Shown here: positions 1 to 8,151 of the stretch, piece after piece
Layout: the number at the start of each line of letters is the position of its first letter
Position numbering within the stretch: the first letter of the stretch is position 1
Source of the DNA: an uncultured Actinomycetes bacterium
GTDB lineage: Bacteria; Actinomycetota; Acidimicrobiia; Acidimicrobiales; RAAP-2
Assembly: GCA_903847955.1 (NCBI GenBank)
Contig: CAINFA010000111.1
Coordinates: 1-48,559 of the forward strand
Length of the DNA: 48,559 nucleotides
Direction of reading: 5' to 3'
Notes under the pieces: model-generated
What the model was told of the DNA's origin: nothing
The model's input: only the letters and a program-made list of their open reading frames with translations
The model's database searches: none
Position numbers and translations under genes: made by a program

Positions 1-1
1 G

Positions 2-1840
<1,839 letters not shown>

Positions 1841-1844
<4 letters not shown>

Positions 1845-2317
1845 GCACCCTCGGAGCGACGGACCTCGAGAGGGTCACGGCCTACCTCGGCCGTGAGCCC
1901 GAAGGTGCGTTCACCGTCGTGGTGCGTTCCGCCTCGGGGGACCCCGTGGTGATCGAGAACGCACCACTGCTCCGCGATGGGCGGCCGATGCCGACTCGCT
2001 ACTGGCTGGTGGACCCTGAGCTCAGAGCTGAGGTCAGTCGGCTGGAGTCCCAAGGAGGGGTCAACCGGGCCGAAGCCGAAGTTGACGAGGCTGCCATCGC
2101 AGCAGCGCATGAGCGCGCGGCGAGGGAGCGAGCGGCGTTGCTCGAGGGGCACGTTGGTCCCGCCCCGAGCGGCGGTGTCGCGGGCACTCGGACTGGGGTG
2201 AAGTGCCTGCACGCGCACCTCGCCACCTTCCTCGTTGACGGGACGGACCCGGTGGGGCGCTGGACGGCGAACCAGCTCGGGCTCGCGGTGCACCCAGGCG
2301 AGGACCACCATGGCTGA
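1841..2317 (+). CDS. DUF501 family protein
   Basis: Small soluble protein of about 158 aa with no known biochemical function. DUF501 features are the N-terminal LGREPEGAF segment, the RDGRPMPTRYWLVDPEL core, and the C-terminal GVKCLHAHLA and NQLGLAVHP blocks, where Cys and His residues cluster. The TTG start at 1841 overlaps the upstream TGA stop (TTGA), suggesting translational coupling to the FtsB-like gene; a GTG at 1805 in the same frame is an alternative. Its 3' end overlaps ppx by 8 nt. The eno-ftsB-DUF501-ppx order is widely conserved in actinobacteria, which supports reality of the gene but says little about its role. Confidence 0.85.
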
Positions 2318-3221
2318 GGTCCTCGCTGCGCTCGACTGCGGTACCAACTCCACTCGGCTCCTCATCGCCAAGAGCGACGGCACCGTGCTGCACCGAGCCA
2401 TGACCATCACCCGACTCGGGCAAGGCGTCGACGCGACGGGAGCTCTCGACCCCGAGGCCATCGGTCGTGTCCTCGCAGCACTCGAGGAGTTCCGCACCGC
2501 CATGGACCACCACGGCGTAGTCCGAGGACGGCTGGCGGCGACCTCGGCGGTGCGCGACGCGTCCAACGGCAACGTGTTCCTCGAACGGGCGACCGAGGTC
2601 AGTGGGGTCCGAGCCGAGGTCCTCGCAGGCTCCGAAGAAGCGGCGTTGAGCTACCTCGGTGCGACGGCTTCCCTCGGTCCTGCCACCGGACCGCGCCTCG
2701 TGGTCGACGTGGGCGGGGGCTCTGCCGAGCTCGTGCTCGACACCTTGGAAGGCCTCGAGTCCATCTCGCTGCAGTTGGGCTGCGTGCGGATCACCGAGCG
2801 ATGCTTCACCGGACCTCCGCCGACGAGCGCTGAGCTCGACCATGCCCGTGCGGTGATCGGTGCTGAGCTCGACCGAGCCCGCGCCGCCATGCCGCACCTC
2901 GCCACCAGCCGGCCTGTGGTGGTCGGCTTGGCCGGCACGGTCGCCACCTTGGTCCAGCTCGACCGAGGCATCGAGCACTACGAGCGCACAGCTGTGCACC
3001 ACCAGGTGGTGACAGCCGAAGCACTGCAGCGCTGGATCGACCAGCTCAGCCACGAGGACCTCGAGACGAGGATGGGTCACGCAGGGATGGTGCCTGGTCG
3101 AGCCGATGTGCTCCTCGGTGGGCTCCTCGTCCTCGAGGCGGTCCTCGCAACCTGTGCGGCCGGTTCGTTGCTCAGCTCTGAGGATGACATCTTGGATGGG
3201 CTCATTGCCTCGCTGCGATGA
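2310..3221 (+). CDS. Exopolyphosphatase / pppGpp phosphatase (Ppx/GppA family)
   Basis: Predicted phosphatase of the actin-like ATPase fold acting on polyphosphate and/or pppGpp, 303 aa. This is the short Ppx class lacking the HD-like C-terminal domain of the ~500 aa enterobacterial enzymes. Visible motifs are the phosphate-1 loop ALDCGTNSTRLLI (residues 6-18), the phosphate-2 loop VVDVGGGSAELVL near 131, and GLAGTVATL near 210. The ATG at 2310 lies in an ATGGCTGA overlap with the DUF501 stop and has AGGCGAGG upstream. Which of the two substrates is used cannot be read from the sequence. Confidence 0.92.
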   Translation: MAEVLAALDCGTNSTRLLIAKSDGTVLHRAMTITRLGQGVDATGALDPEAIGRVLAALEEFRTAMDHHGVVRGRLAATSAVRDASNGNVFLERATEVSGVRAEVLAGSEEAALSYLGATASLGPATGPRLVVDVGGGSAELVLDTLEGLESISLQLGCVRITERCFTGPPPTSAELDHARAVIGAELDRARAAMPHLATSRPVVVGLAGTVATLVQLDRGIEHYERTAVHHQVVTAEALQRWIDQLSHEDLETRMGHAGMVPGRADVLLGGLLVLEAVLATCAAGSLLSSEDDILDGLIASLR

Positions 3222-3362
3222 GCCCAAGGTCGTTGCGGGCCAGAGGTTGGGGTGCGACCATCAGTGCGTGGCTCCCGTCAGCACCCCTCATCGATACCCG
3301 GGCGGTGGACGGTGCGTGAGCGTTGGTGGTTTCGCCGTCGCAGCGAGCCAGAGGCGGCCCCA

Positions 3363-3983
3363 ATGGTCGTGACCCGTCGCCAAGACCTCCACCACCTCTC
3401 GCTGCGGACGCAGCGCCTCGAGCTGCGCACCATGACTGATGCCGACTTCCCAGCCTGGAGCGAGGTCCGGGTTCGGAGCCGGGACTGGCTCACCAAGTGG
3501 GAGCCAAGGCTGCGCGGGGCTCCAGGGATGGCAGAGGACCGCTCCAGCTTCGCCGCACGGTGCTCCGCTCGCGAGCGGGAGCGCCAGCTCGGCGTGGGCT
3601 ACGGCTTTGGGATCTTCGATGCCGAGGGCTTCAGTGGAGAGATCACCTTGTCCTCGATTCAACGAGGTCCCTTCCAGAATGCCGTCATTGGGTACTGGAT
3701 CGACGTGGCCAAGGCTGGGCGAGGCTACATGCCCGAAGCGTGCGTGGCCGTGCTCGACTTCGCCTTCTCGTCGCTGTCCTTGCACCGGGTTGAGATCGCG
3801 ATCATCCCGCGCAACACCGCCTCACGCCGGGTGGTCGAGAAGCTCGAGATCCGCCTCGAGGGCATCGCCGAGCGCATGCTCGAGATCGACGGCGTGTGGG
3901 AGGACCACGCTCGCTACGCCATCACCTCTGAGGAGTGGGACGTCCGCGGGCCAGAGCTGACGGGGCGCTACCTGACCTCGTGA
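3363..3983 (+). CDS. GNAT N-acetyltransferase (RimJ-like)
   Basis: Predicted acetyl-CoA-dependent N-acetyltransferase of about 206 aa. The RimJ/RimL pattern is visible: LSLRTQRLELRTMTDADF at the N-terminus, the central IGYWIDVAKAGRGYMPEA segment carrying the acetyl-CoA loop, LHRVEIAIIPRNTASRRVVEKL, and the LEGIAERML tail. Such enzymes acetylate protein N-termini, amino sugars or antibiotics; the substrate is unknown. The ATG at 3363 has AGAGG eight bases upstream and gives the usual family length; GTG codons at 3252 and 3312 would add basic N-terminal residues and cannot be excluded. It lies 140 nt after ppx and its last 16 nt overlap the convergent glycosyltransferase gene. Confidence 0.85.
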   Translation: MVVTRRQDLHHLSLRTQRLELRTMTDADFPAWSEVRVRSRDWLTKWEPRLRGAPGMAEDRSSFAARCSARERERQLGVGYGFGIFDAEGFSGEITLSSIQRGPFQNAVIGYWIDVAKAGRGYMPEACVAVLDFAFSSLSLHRVEIAIIPRNTASRRVVEKLEIRLEGIAERMLEIDGVWEDHARYAITSEEWDVRGPELTGRYLTS

Positions 3984-5014
3984 GCGAGGCGGATTGGCGC
4001 CAGCTTGGCGAGGTCTCGGGGGCTGAAGTAGCGAGCCCGCACGCTGGGCGATACGAGCCCGGCCCGCAGGTGTGCGTTTCGCTCCGCCTCGAGGGGGCCG
4101 TGGGCGAAGGGCAGCAGCACGATCGTGCCTGAAGAGGTGGCGCCCACCACCACGTTGCTCGAGCCGACGAGGGTGCCGAGCTGGGCAGACAGTTCCTCGA
4201 TGCTCGACGCCGTCTCGAGCGTGTAGCCGCTGATGGGCCGCGGTACCTTGAGCTGGGCTCGTGCGGCGAGGAGGTCGCCGAGCATCGACAGCGGATCTCT
4301 GAGGGGTCGGATGGAGGATCCAGCCACCTCCTCCCAGCGCACCGGCACCTCTGCGACCTCCAAGCCGAGCCGTCGGGCTCGGCTGAGGACCTCGACGTCG
4401 AACGCGAATCGATCGATGGTGCCGAGGGCGAACAGCAGCTTGGCTGCTGGTGCGGTGAAGGCTTTGAGTCCACACTGGGTGTCCGCGACGTCGAGGTGGC
4501 TGACGACCCGCACGGCCCGATTGAAGACCCGGCCACCGATGGTTCGCAGCTTCGAGGCGTAGGTGATCGAGCGGCCTGCGCTGGCCCGAGAGCCAATCGC
4601 CACGTCGGCGTGCCGGAGCACGCCGAGCATGGGGGAGAGCGCTCGGGGATCGATGGACATATCGGCATCGCCGAAGGCAACCGCTCGGCCCATGGCAGCT
4701 GCCACCCCGGCGCGCACCGCGGCCCCCTTGCCCAGGTTCTCCTCCAGCCGCAGCACCGATGCTCGAGGGAGCTCTCTCGCCAAGGAGGCAGCAACCGCAG
4801 AGGTGGCGTCGCTCGAACCATCGTCGACCCAGAGCACTTCGGTCTGCTCGAGGTCCACCGCACCGTCTGCTGCTGCACCTTGGAGCCGCTCGAGGCCACG
4901 AGTCAGCCGATCTTGCTCGTTGTAGGCCGGGATGATGAGGCTCAGCTCGGGCCGTCGGTCACCGCCGCGTCGGCTGCTGCGGCTCGGTTCGTGCACCGTC
5001 TGATTCTCACACAC
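3968..5014 (-). CDS. Dolichyl-phosphate-glucose-synthase-like GT2 glycosyltransferase
   Basis: GT-A fold, family 2 glycosyltransferase of 348 aa resembling DPG/ALG5-type polyprenyl-phosphate sugar transferases. Motifs are LSLIIPAYNEQDRL near residue 25, VLWVDDGSSDATS near 60, LGKGAAVRAG, the metal-binding GDADMSID near 115, and DTQCGLKAFT near 158. No transmembrane segment is obvious. The last ~95 residues (after about 250) extend beyond the catalytic domain with no family I recognise. The start is a GTG at 5014. It is followed downstream by the convergent GNAT gene with a 16-nt overlap, and shares orientation with the upstream NlpC/P60 gene 24 nt away, so the two may be co-transcribed. A role in lipid-linked sugar donor synthesis is inferred. 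Confidence 0.85.
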   Translation of the reverse strand: MCENQTVHEPSRSSRRGGDRRPELSLIIPAYNEQDRLTRGLERLQGAAADGAVDLEQTEVLWVDDGSSDATSAVAASLARELPRASVLRLEENLGKGAAVRAGVAAAMGRAVAFGDADMSIDPRALSPMLGVLRHADVAIGSRASAGRSITYASKLRTIGGRVFNRAVRVVSHLDVADTQCGLKAFTAPAAKLLFALGTIDRFAFDVEVLSRARRLGLEVAEVPVRWEEVAGSSIRPLRDPLSMLGDLLAARAQLKVPRPISGYTLETASSIEELSAQLGTLVGSSNVVVGATSSGTIVLLPFAHGPLEAERNAHLRAGLVSPSVRARYFSPRDLAKLAPIRLAHEVR

Positions 5015-5038
5015 CGAGCCTGAGCATCGGCTGGGTTG

Positions 5039-6277
5039 TCAGGGGCGGGCAGCGCCGATCAAGCCGTAGGTGAAGATGGACGCGAACTCCACCGTCGCGC
5101 CGGTGTGGGGCGCCTGGACGATGGTCTGCGTACCGTACGGGCCTGCGCCGGCGTACATCACGACGTGGTCAACCTGGTGGTCGTGGTCGAGGTTGAAGTA
5201 GAAGAGCAAGTCGCCAGGCTGGAGTGCGGTGAGGCTCACGTGGGGCAGCGCTTCCCACTGAGCAGCAGCGACCCGAGGGATGCTGACGCCGGCTTGGGCC
5301 CACGACCACTGGGTAAGCCCAGAGCAGTCGAAGCCCTTCGAAGGCGTCTCGCCTCCCCAGACGTAGGGGACACCGAGCTGGCTCTCGGCAGCGTTGAGCG
5401 CTGCGAGGCCGGCCGAGGATCCGCTGGCCGTGCCGTTCACCTTGGTGACCCCGCCGGCCGAACCCGCCGCTTGGTTAGCTGCCGTATTCGCCGCATTCGA
5501 CGCGCTCGAATTGCCAACCGAACTGGCCACCCCGGCAGCCGCTGCTGCTGCCGCGGCTGCTGCAGCGGCGGCAGCACGGCTCTTGGCTGCGGCCGCTGCG
5601 GCGGCTTGCTGCTGGGCGATGCGGACCGCCTCAGCTGCCACTGCCTGTGCCAGAGATCCCTTCACCGAGTCGAGCTCTTTGGTCAGGGCGCGCTGGTTGT
5701 CCTCGTTCTCGGTGACCAGTGATGCCAGCTCTGCGGACGTCGCCTTCTCGGTCGATGCCTCGAGCGCCAACGTTGCACTGGTCTTGGAGAGTTGGGCGTG
5801 CTCGGTGGCCAAGGTGTTCGCCAACTCGTTCAGGTTGCCAGCAGCACTCTGGGCGTAGACCGCCTCAGCCTCGGTTGAGCTCGAGGGCCCTTGGAACAGC
5901 GACGCTCCAGCGACGCTGCCGTCGACGTAGGTGGCGATGGCATCGGTTTGGAGGAGGTCCGTGGTGGCTGCTGCAGAGGCGGTCACCTTGGCCAGCCGCT
6001 GCGCGTTCGCGGCGTAGGCCACCTTGGTCTGGTGCGCCGCGCTCAAGGCTGCGTCGTAGCGCTGCGACAGCGATTCTTGGGCCTGCTCGTCGGTGGCGAT
6101 CTGCTGCTCGACGGCCAACACTTGGTGTTCGAGACCCGAGATGGCGGTTGGAGACGGGGCGCGACGCTCCCCTTCGGCCACGAGGGGCACCGAGCAAGCG
6201 ACGAGCACGACGGCGACGCCAACGGCTCGGGGGAGCCATCGCTGCACCGCTGCGCCCCGACATGGCACAGACGTCAC
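5039..6277 (-). CDS. Secreted NlpC/P60 peptidoglycan endopeptidase
   Basis: Cell-wall hydrolase of 412 aa cleaving stem peptides outside the cell. A basic N-terminus and hydrophobic stretch end in LVACS at residue 28, which also fits a lipobox. Residues ~45-225 form a coiled coil resembling RipA/PcsB-type hydrolases. An Ala-rich linker (about 224-250) with a 14-Ala run follows. The NlpC/P60 domain spans ~290-412 with the triad C318 (FDCSGL), H371 (VDHVVMY) and H391 (APHTGAT). The GTG start is six bases after a TAGCGT hexamer, consistent with a leaderless mRNA. The long coiled coil suggests regulation by a divisome partner, by analogy with the family. Confidence 0.93.
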   Translation of the reverse strand: MTSVPCRGAAVQRWLPRAVGVAVVLVACSVPLVAEGERRAPSPTAISGLEHQVLAVEQQIATDEQAQESLSQRYDAALSAAHQTKVAYAANAQRLAKVTASAAATTDLLQTDAIATYVDGSVAGASLFQGPSSSTEAEAVYAQSAAGNLNELANTLATEHAQLSKTSATLALEASTEKATSAELASLVTENEDNQRALTKELDSVKGSLAQAVAAEAVRIAQQQAAAAAAAKSRAAAAAAAAAAAAAAGVASSVGNSSASNAANTAANQAAGSAGGVTKVNGTASGSSAGLAALNAAESQLGVPYVWGGETPSKGFDCSGLTQWSWAQAGVSIPRVAAAQWEALPHVSLTALQPGDLLFYFNLDHDHQVDHVVMYAGAGPYGTQTIVQAPHTGATVEFASIFTYGLIGAARP

Positions 6278-6283
6278 GACTCC

Positions 6284-6289
6284 ACGCTA
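6284..6289 (-). promoter_or_regulatory. Leaderless -10 hexamer of the NlpC/P60 gene
   Basis: TAGCGT on the minus strand, separated by exactly 6 nt (GGAGTC) from the GTG at 6277. No -35 consensus is visible. Confidence 0.6.
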
Positions 6290-6368
6290 CCGGGCGAGGG
6301 ACGCGATGGGAAGGCCGCCAGCGGCCAGAGGTGCTGGGGTCTGCGAAGATCTCCCAGTGGTCGTCTCC

Positions 6369-6441
6369 GGGGACGTAGCCCAACGGCAGAGGCAAGGCGC
6401 TTAAACCGCCCCGAGTGAGGGTTCGAATCCCTCCGTCCCCA
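6369..6441 (+). tRNA. tRNA with UAA anticodon (Leu by anticodon, class I architecture)
   Basis: A 73-nt cloverleaf is evident. Acceptor stem GGGGACG (6369-6375) pairs with CGTCCCC (6434-6440), with A73 at 6441. The D arm begins GCCC and closes with GGC. The anticodon arm has the 7-nt loop CTTAAAC (6400-6406), giving anticodon UAA. The T arm GAGGG-TTCGAAT-CCCTC is perfect. CCA is not encoded. UAA should read the UUA leucine codon, yet bacterial tRNA-Leu normally has a long variable arm, and here the variable region is only five bases (CGAGT). The anticodon stem also has an A-C mismatch at its base. It is therefore an atypical tRNA-Leu, a tRNA charged with another amino acid, or a decaying copy. 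A terminator hairpin follows directly. Confidence 0.85.
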
Positions 6442-6444
6442 CTT

Positions 6445-6466
6445 CGTTGTCGAAATGACAACGTTT
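6445..6466 (+). terminator. Rho-independent terminator of the tRNA gene
   Basis: Perfect 7-bp stem CGTTGTC/GACAACG (6445-6451 with 6457-6463) with a five-base loop GAAAT, followed by TTT. It begins three bases after the mature tRNA 3' end, so it most likely ends the tRNA transcript. Confidence 0.75.
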
Positions 6467-6476
6467 CCCCAGGTCA
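6462..6476 (+). repeat. 15-bp direct repeat, left copy (possible att or island boundary)
   Basis: CGTTTCCCCAGGTCA here recurs exactly at 8019-8033, about 1.56 kb away. The copy starts inside the right arm of the tRNA terminator, a usual integration neighbourhood. No integrase gene lies between the copies, so an excision or integration role is only inferred. Confidence 0.6.
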
Positions 6477-6681
6477 AAATTCATTTTCTAGGGGTGGCCT
6501 TTGACCTAATCGTTGGCCAACCCGTCGGTCCGCGATGACAACGTGTGTGATCAGCACCAAGCATCCCCGAACGGCACCTTGGCCCGCACTGCAGCGCCGT
6601 TCCCGCGCTGACCTCGGCAGATCTCCTCGCAAGTTGCGGGTGCATCCTCCAAATGTCGCAACCCCCATCCACGATGTCGAT

Positions 6682-6879
6682 GTGAAAGTCAAGGACCTGA
6701 TCAGAGAGCTCGAAGCCGACGGCTGGAGTCAAGTTCGCCAAGTTGGCAGCCATCGTCAGTTTCGCCACGATTCCAAGCCAGGGACCGTCACGGTGTCGGG
6801 TGGACTGGGAGAAGATATGGCGAAGGGAACCGTTGGTAGCGTGGTTCGACAAGCGGGGCTCGCCCGGAGGCAACGATGA
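6682..6879 (+). CDS. hicA: HicA family toxin (mRNA interferase)
   Basis: Small toxin of a type II toxin-antitoxin pair, about 65 aa, with the dsRBD-like HicA fold. Visible features are KVKDLIRELEADGW at the N-terminus, the catalytic-histidine segment GSHRQFRH, GTVTVSG, and a C-terminal helix. HicA proteins degrade mRNA; HicB neutralises them. I chose the GTG at 6682 because it gives the family length and the canonical N-terminus; the longer in-frame reading back to 6535 adds unrelated residues. No good ribosome site is seen. The stop overlaps the hicB start (ATGA), as usual for the pair. The gene lies in the repeat-flanked stretch after the tRNA, consistent with horizontal arrival. Confidence 0.9.
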   Translation: MKVKDLIRELEADGWSQVRQVGSHRQFRHDSKPGTVTVSGGLGEDMAKGTVGSVVRQAGLARRQR

Positions 6880-7088
6880 CTGAGTACGCGATCGTGATCG
6901 AAGATGCTGGCAGCAACTTCTCTGCCTACGTCCCAGACTTGCCTGGCTGTGTCGCTTCTGGTTCGACCGTCGATGAGGTCACCGAGAGAATCCGAGAGGC
7001 AATGGCCCTCCACCTGGAATCGTTGCGTGAGCACGGCGAAGCTGTTCCGCCGTCGACCTCCCGGGTGAGTTCGGTCAAAGTCGCCTAG
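6876..7088 (+). CDS. hicB: HicB family antitoxin
   Basis: Antitoxin partner of HicA, 70 aa. It shows the degraded RNase H-like HicB core: YAIVIEDAGSNFSAYVPDLPGC followed by a short gap, VASGSTVDEVTERIREAMALHLESL and GEAVPPS. No separate helix-turn-helix or ribbon-helix-helix domain is evident after the core, so DNA autoregulation would need residues not recognised here or the HicAB complex. It is translationally coupled to hicA by a 4-nt ATGA overlap. Confidence 0.92.
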   Translation: MTEYAIVIEDAGSNFSAYVPDLPGCVASGSTVDEVTERIREAMALHLESLREHGEAVPPSTSRVSSVKVA

Positions 7089-7133
7089 AGGGTGGATCGA
7101 AGGCACGCATCTCGGTTTGGCAACGCTGCAGCC

Positions 7134-7150
7134 GCGTCCCCGACCGCCGG
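7134..7150 (+). repeat. 17-bp direct repeat, copy 1
   Basis: GCGTCCCCGACCGCCGG, repeated exactly at 7890-7906. The two copies bracket the methyltransferase gene on both sides, with 28 bp between this copy and its stop. Confidence 0.6.
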
Positions 7151-7177
7151 GATTGCGTGGCACCTTCAGGGCTGCGC

Positions 7178-7837
7178 TCAGCCGGGAGCCGTCGCGAGGA
7201 CGAACGCTTGTGAACTCGTTTCGTGTTCCAAGGAAGGTGCCCTGACGACCGTCGCGTGTAGGTCGAAGCCGACCTCTTCGAGTCGCGCTACGACGTCTGC
7301 CACGTGGTGCCGGTAGCTGGTCAGAGGTAGCTGGGTGCCGAACGCATCATCTCGGTGCACCGGATCACCGTTCGCTTGGAAGGCCACCAGCACGACACCC
7401 CCGGGCACCATGACCCTCGCCAATTCCTTGCATGGCTCGCTGAGCCGGTCGGGCGGCGTGTAGATGATCGAGTACCAACTGACCGCGCCGCCGAGTGTTC
7501 GGGTTGCGAACGGGAGCGCGTCGAGCCGACCCTCGTGGAACACGATGTCTGGGTGGGTTGCTCGAGCGACGGCGAGCAGGGCAGACGAGACGTCGACGCC
7601 CACGACGTCGAGGCCACGATCGGCCAAGTACCGCCCGACTCGGCCTGGTCCACATCCGAGGTCTGCGACCCTCGTCGGACCCCGCTCCTTCACGAGCTCA
7701 ACGAAGGCCTCGAGGAGTGATCGATCGACGGCACCTTCCGTCGATGCACTGATGCTGGTACCGACGAACTCCACGTACGTCTGCGCCGCTAGTTCGTAGA
7801 CATCCCGCGCTGCCGTGACGTGCTCGTCGTCGGGCAT
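7178..7837 (-). CDS. Class I SAM-dependent methyltransferase
   Basis: Predicted small-molecule methyltransferase of 219 aa. Motif I DLGCGPGRVGRYL sits near residue 58, an acidic strand-2 end VVGVDVS follows, then LPFATRTLGGAVSWYS (motif II/III region) and VMVPGGVVLVAF. The C-terminal part carries SYRHHVADVVARLEEVGF, as in UbiE/COQ5-like proteins. The substrate is unknown. The ATG at 7837 lies six bases after a TAGCCT hexamer. It is bracketed by an exact 17-bp repeat and lies with hicAB between the 15-bp repeats, so it may be island cargo or an older resident gene; base composition does not look foreign. Confidence 0.9.
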   Translation of the reverse strand: MPDDEHVTAARDVYELAAQTYVEFVGTSISASTEGAVDRSLLEAFVELVKERGPTRVADLGCGPGRVGRYLADRGLDVVGVDVSSALLAVARATHPDIVFHEGRLDALPFATRTLGGAVSWYSIIYTPPDRLSEPCKELARVMVPGGVVLVAFQANGDPVHRDDAFGTQLPLTSYRHHVADVVARLEEVGFDLHATVVRAPSLEHETSSQAFVLATAPG

Positions 7838-7843
7838 CTCTCA

Positions 7844-7849
7844 AGGCTA
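7844..7849 (-). promoter_or_regulatory. Leaderless -10 hexamer of the methyltransferase gene
   Basis: TAGCCT on the minus strand with TGAGAG (6 nt) between it and the ATG at 7837. Confidence 0.6.
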
Positions 7850-7889
7850 CCGAAACCTTTCGTGCACTGACGGCGCTGAAGCCGCCGAC

Positions 7890-7906
7890 GCGTCCCCGAC
7901 CGCCGG
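7890..7906 (+). repeat. 17-bp direct repeat, copy 2
   Basis: Exact match to 7134-7150, upstream of the methyltransferase promoter. Confidence 0.6.
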
Positions 7907-7923
7907 ATTTGTCACTCGACCTC

Positions 7924-7953
7924 GAGGGGGTTCGAACTTCGTCCCCTTAGTTC
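7924..7953 (+). repeat. tRNA 3'-end-like scar, copy A
   Basis: GAGGGGGTTCGAAC followed by TTCGTCCCC resembles the T arm and acceptor 3' strand of the tRNA at 6369-6441. The T-stem cannot pair properly, so it is not a functional tRNA. It is about 80% identical over 30 bases to the copy at 8042. Confidence 0.5.
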
Positions 7954-8018
7954 ACCAGGCCTCATCGCGACAATCGGCCGAATCGTCGAATTCCCCGGAT
8001 TCTCAAGATCAGACGCAG

Positions 8019-8033
8019 CGTTTCCCCAGGTCA
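8019..8033 (+). repeat. 15-bp direct repeat, right copy
   Basis: CGTTTCCCCAGGTCA, identical to 6462-6476. It lies between the two tRNA-end-like scars. Confidence 0.6.
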
Positions 8034-8041
8034 GGAGACCA

Positions 8042-8071
8042 GAGGGGGTTTGAACATAGTCCCGCTAGCTC
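8042..8071 (+). repeat. tRNA 3'-end-like scar, copy B
   Basis: GAGGGGGTTTGAACATAGTC followed by CCGCTAGCTC; degenerate partner of the copy at 7924, 118 bases further on. Confidence 0.45.
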
Positions 8072-8151
8072 CACGGTGCAGGCAGTGCGGTGGTCCCCCG
8101 AGGTCAGCGCGTACTGGGATCTGTTGAAGATCTCGGTGCATAACCCGCACC

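Larger units (their letters stand above)
7838..8151. other. Non-coding stretch with tRNA-end-like scars and repeats
   Basis: 314 bases without a credible gene. It holds the methyltransferase promoter hexamer, the second copy of the 17-bp repeat (7890-7906), two related tRNA T-arm/3'-end-like sequences (from 7924 and 8042), and the right 15-bp repeat (8019-8033). It reads as a junction that has seen more than one insertion or deletion. Confidence 0.6.

Noticed and set aside
5520-5600. GCN-type repeat tract as a microsatellite or regulatory repeat
   Set aside because: It encodes the Ala-rich linker of the NlpC/P60 protein with mixed Ala codons, so it is a protein-level feature.
6477-6681. Extended N-terminus of HicA back to 6535
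   Set aside because: The added residues are unlike any HicA and the normal HicA N-terminus begins at the GTG 6682.
7924-7953. Second tRNA gene
   Set aside because: Only a T-arm-like segment is present; the stem does not pair and there is no D or anticodon arm.
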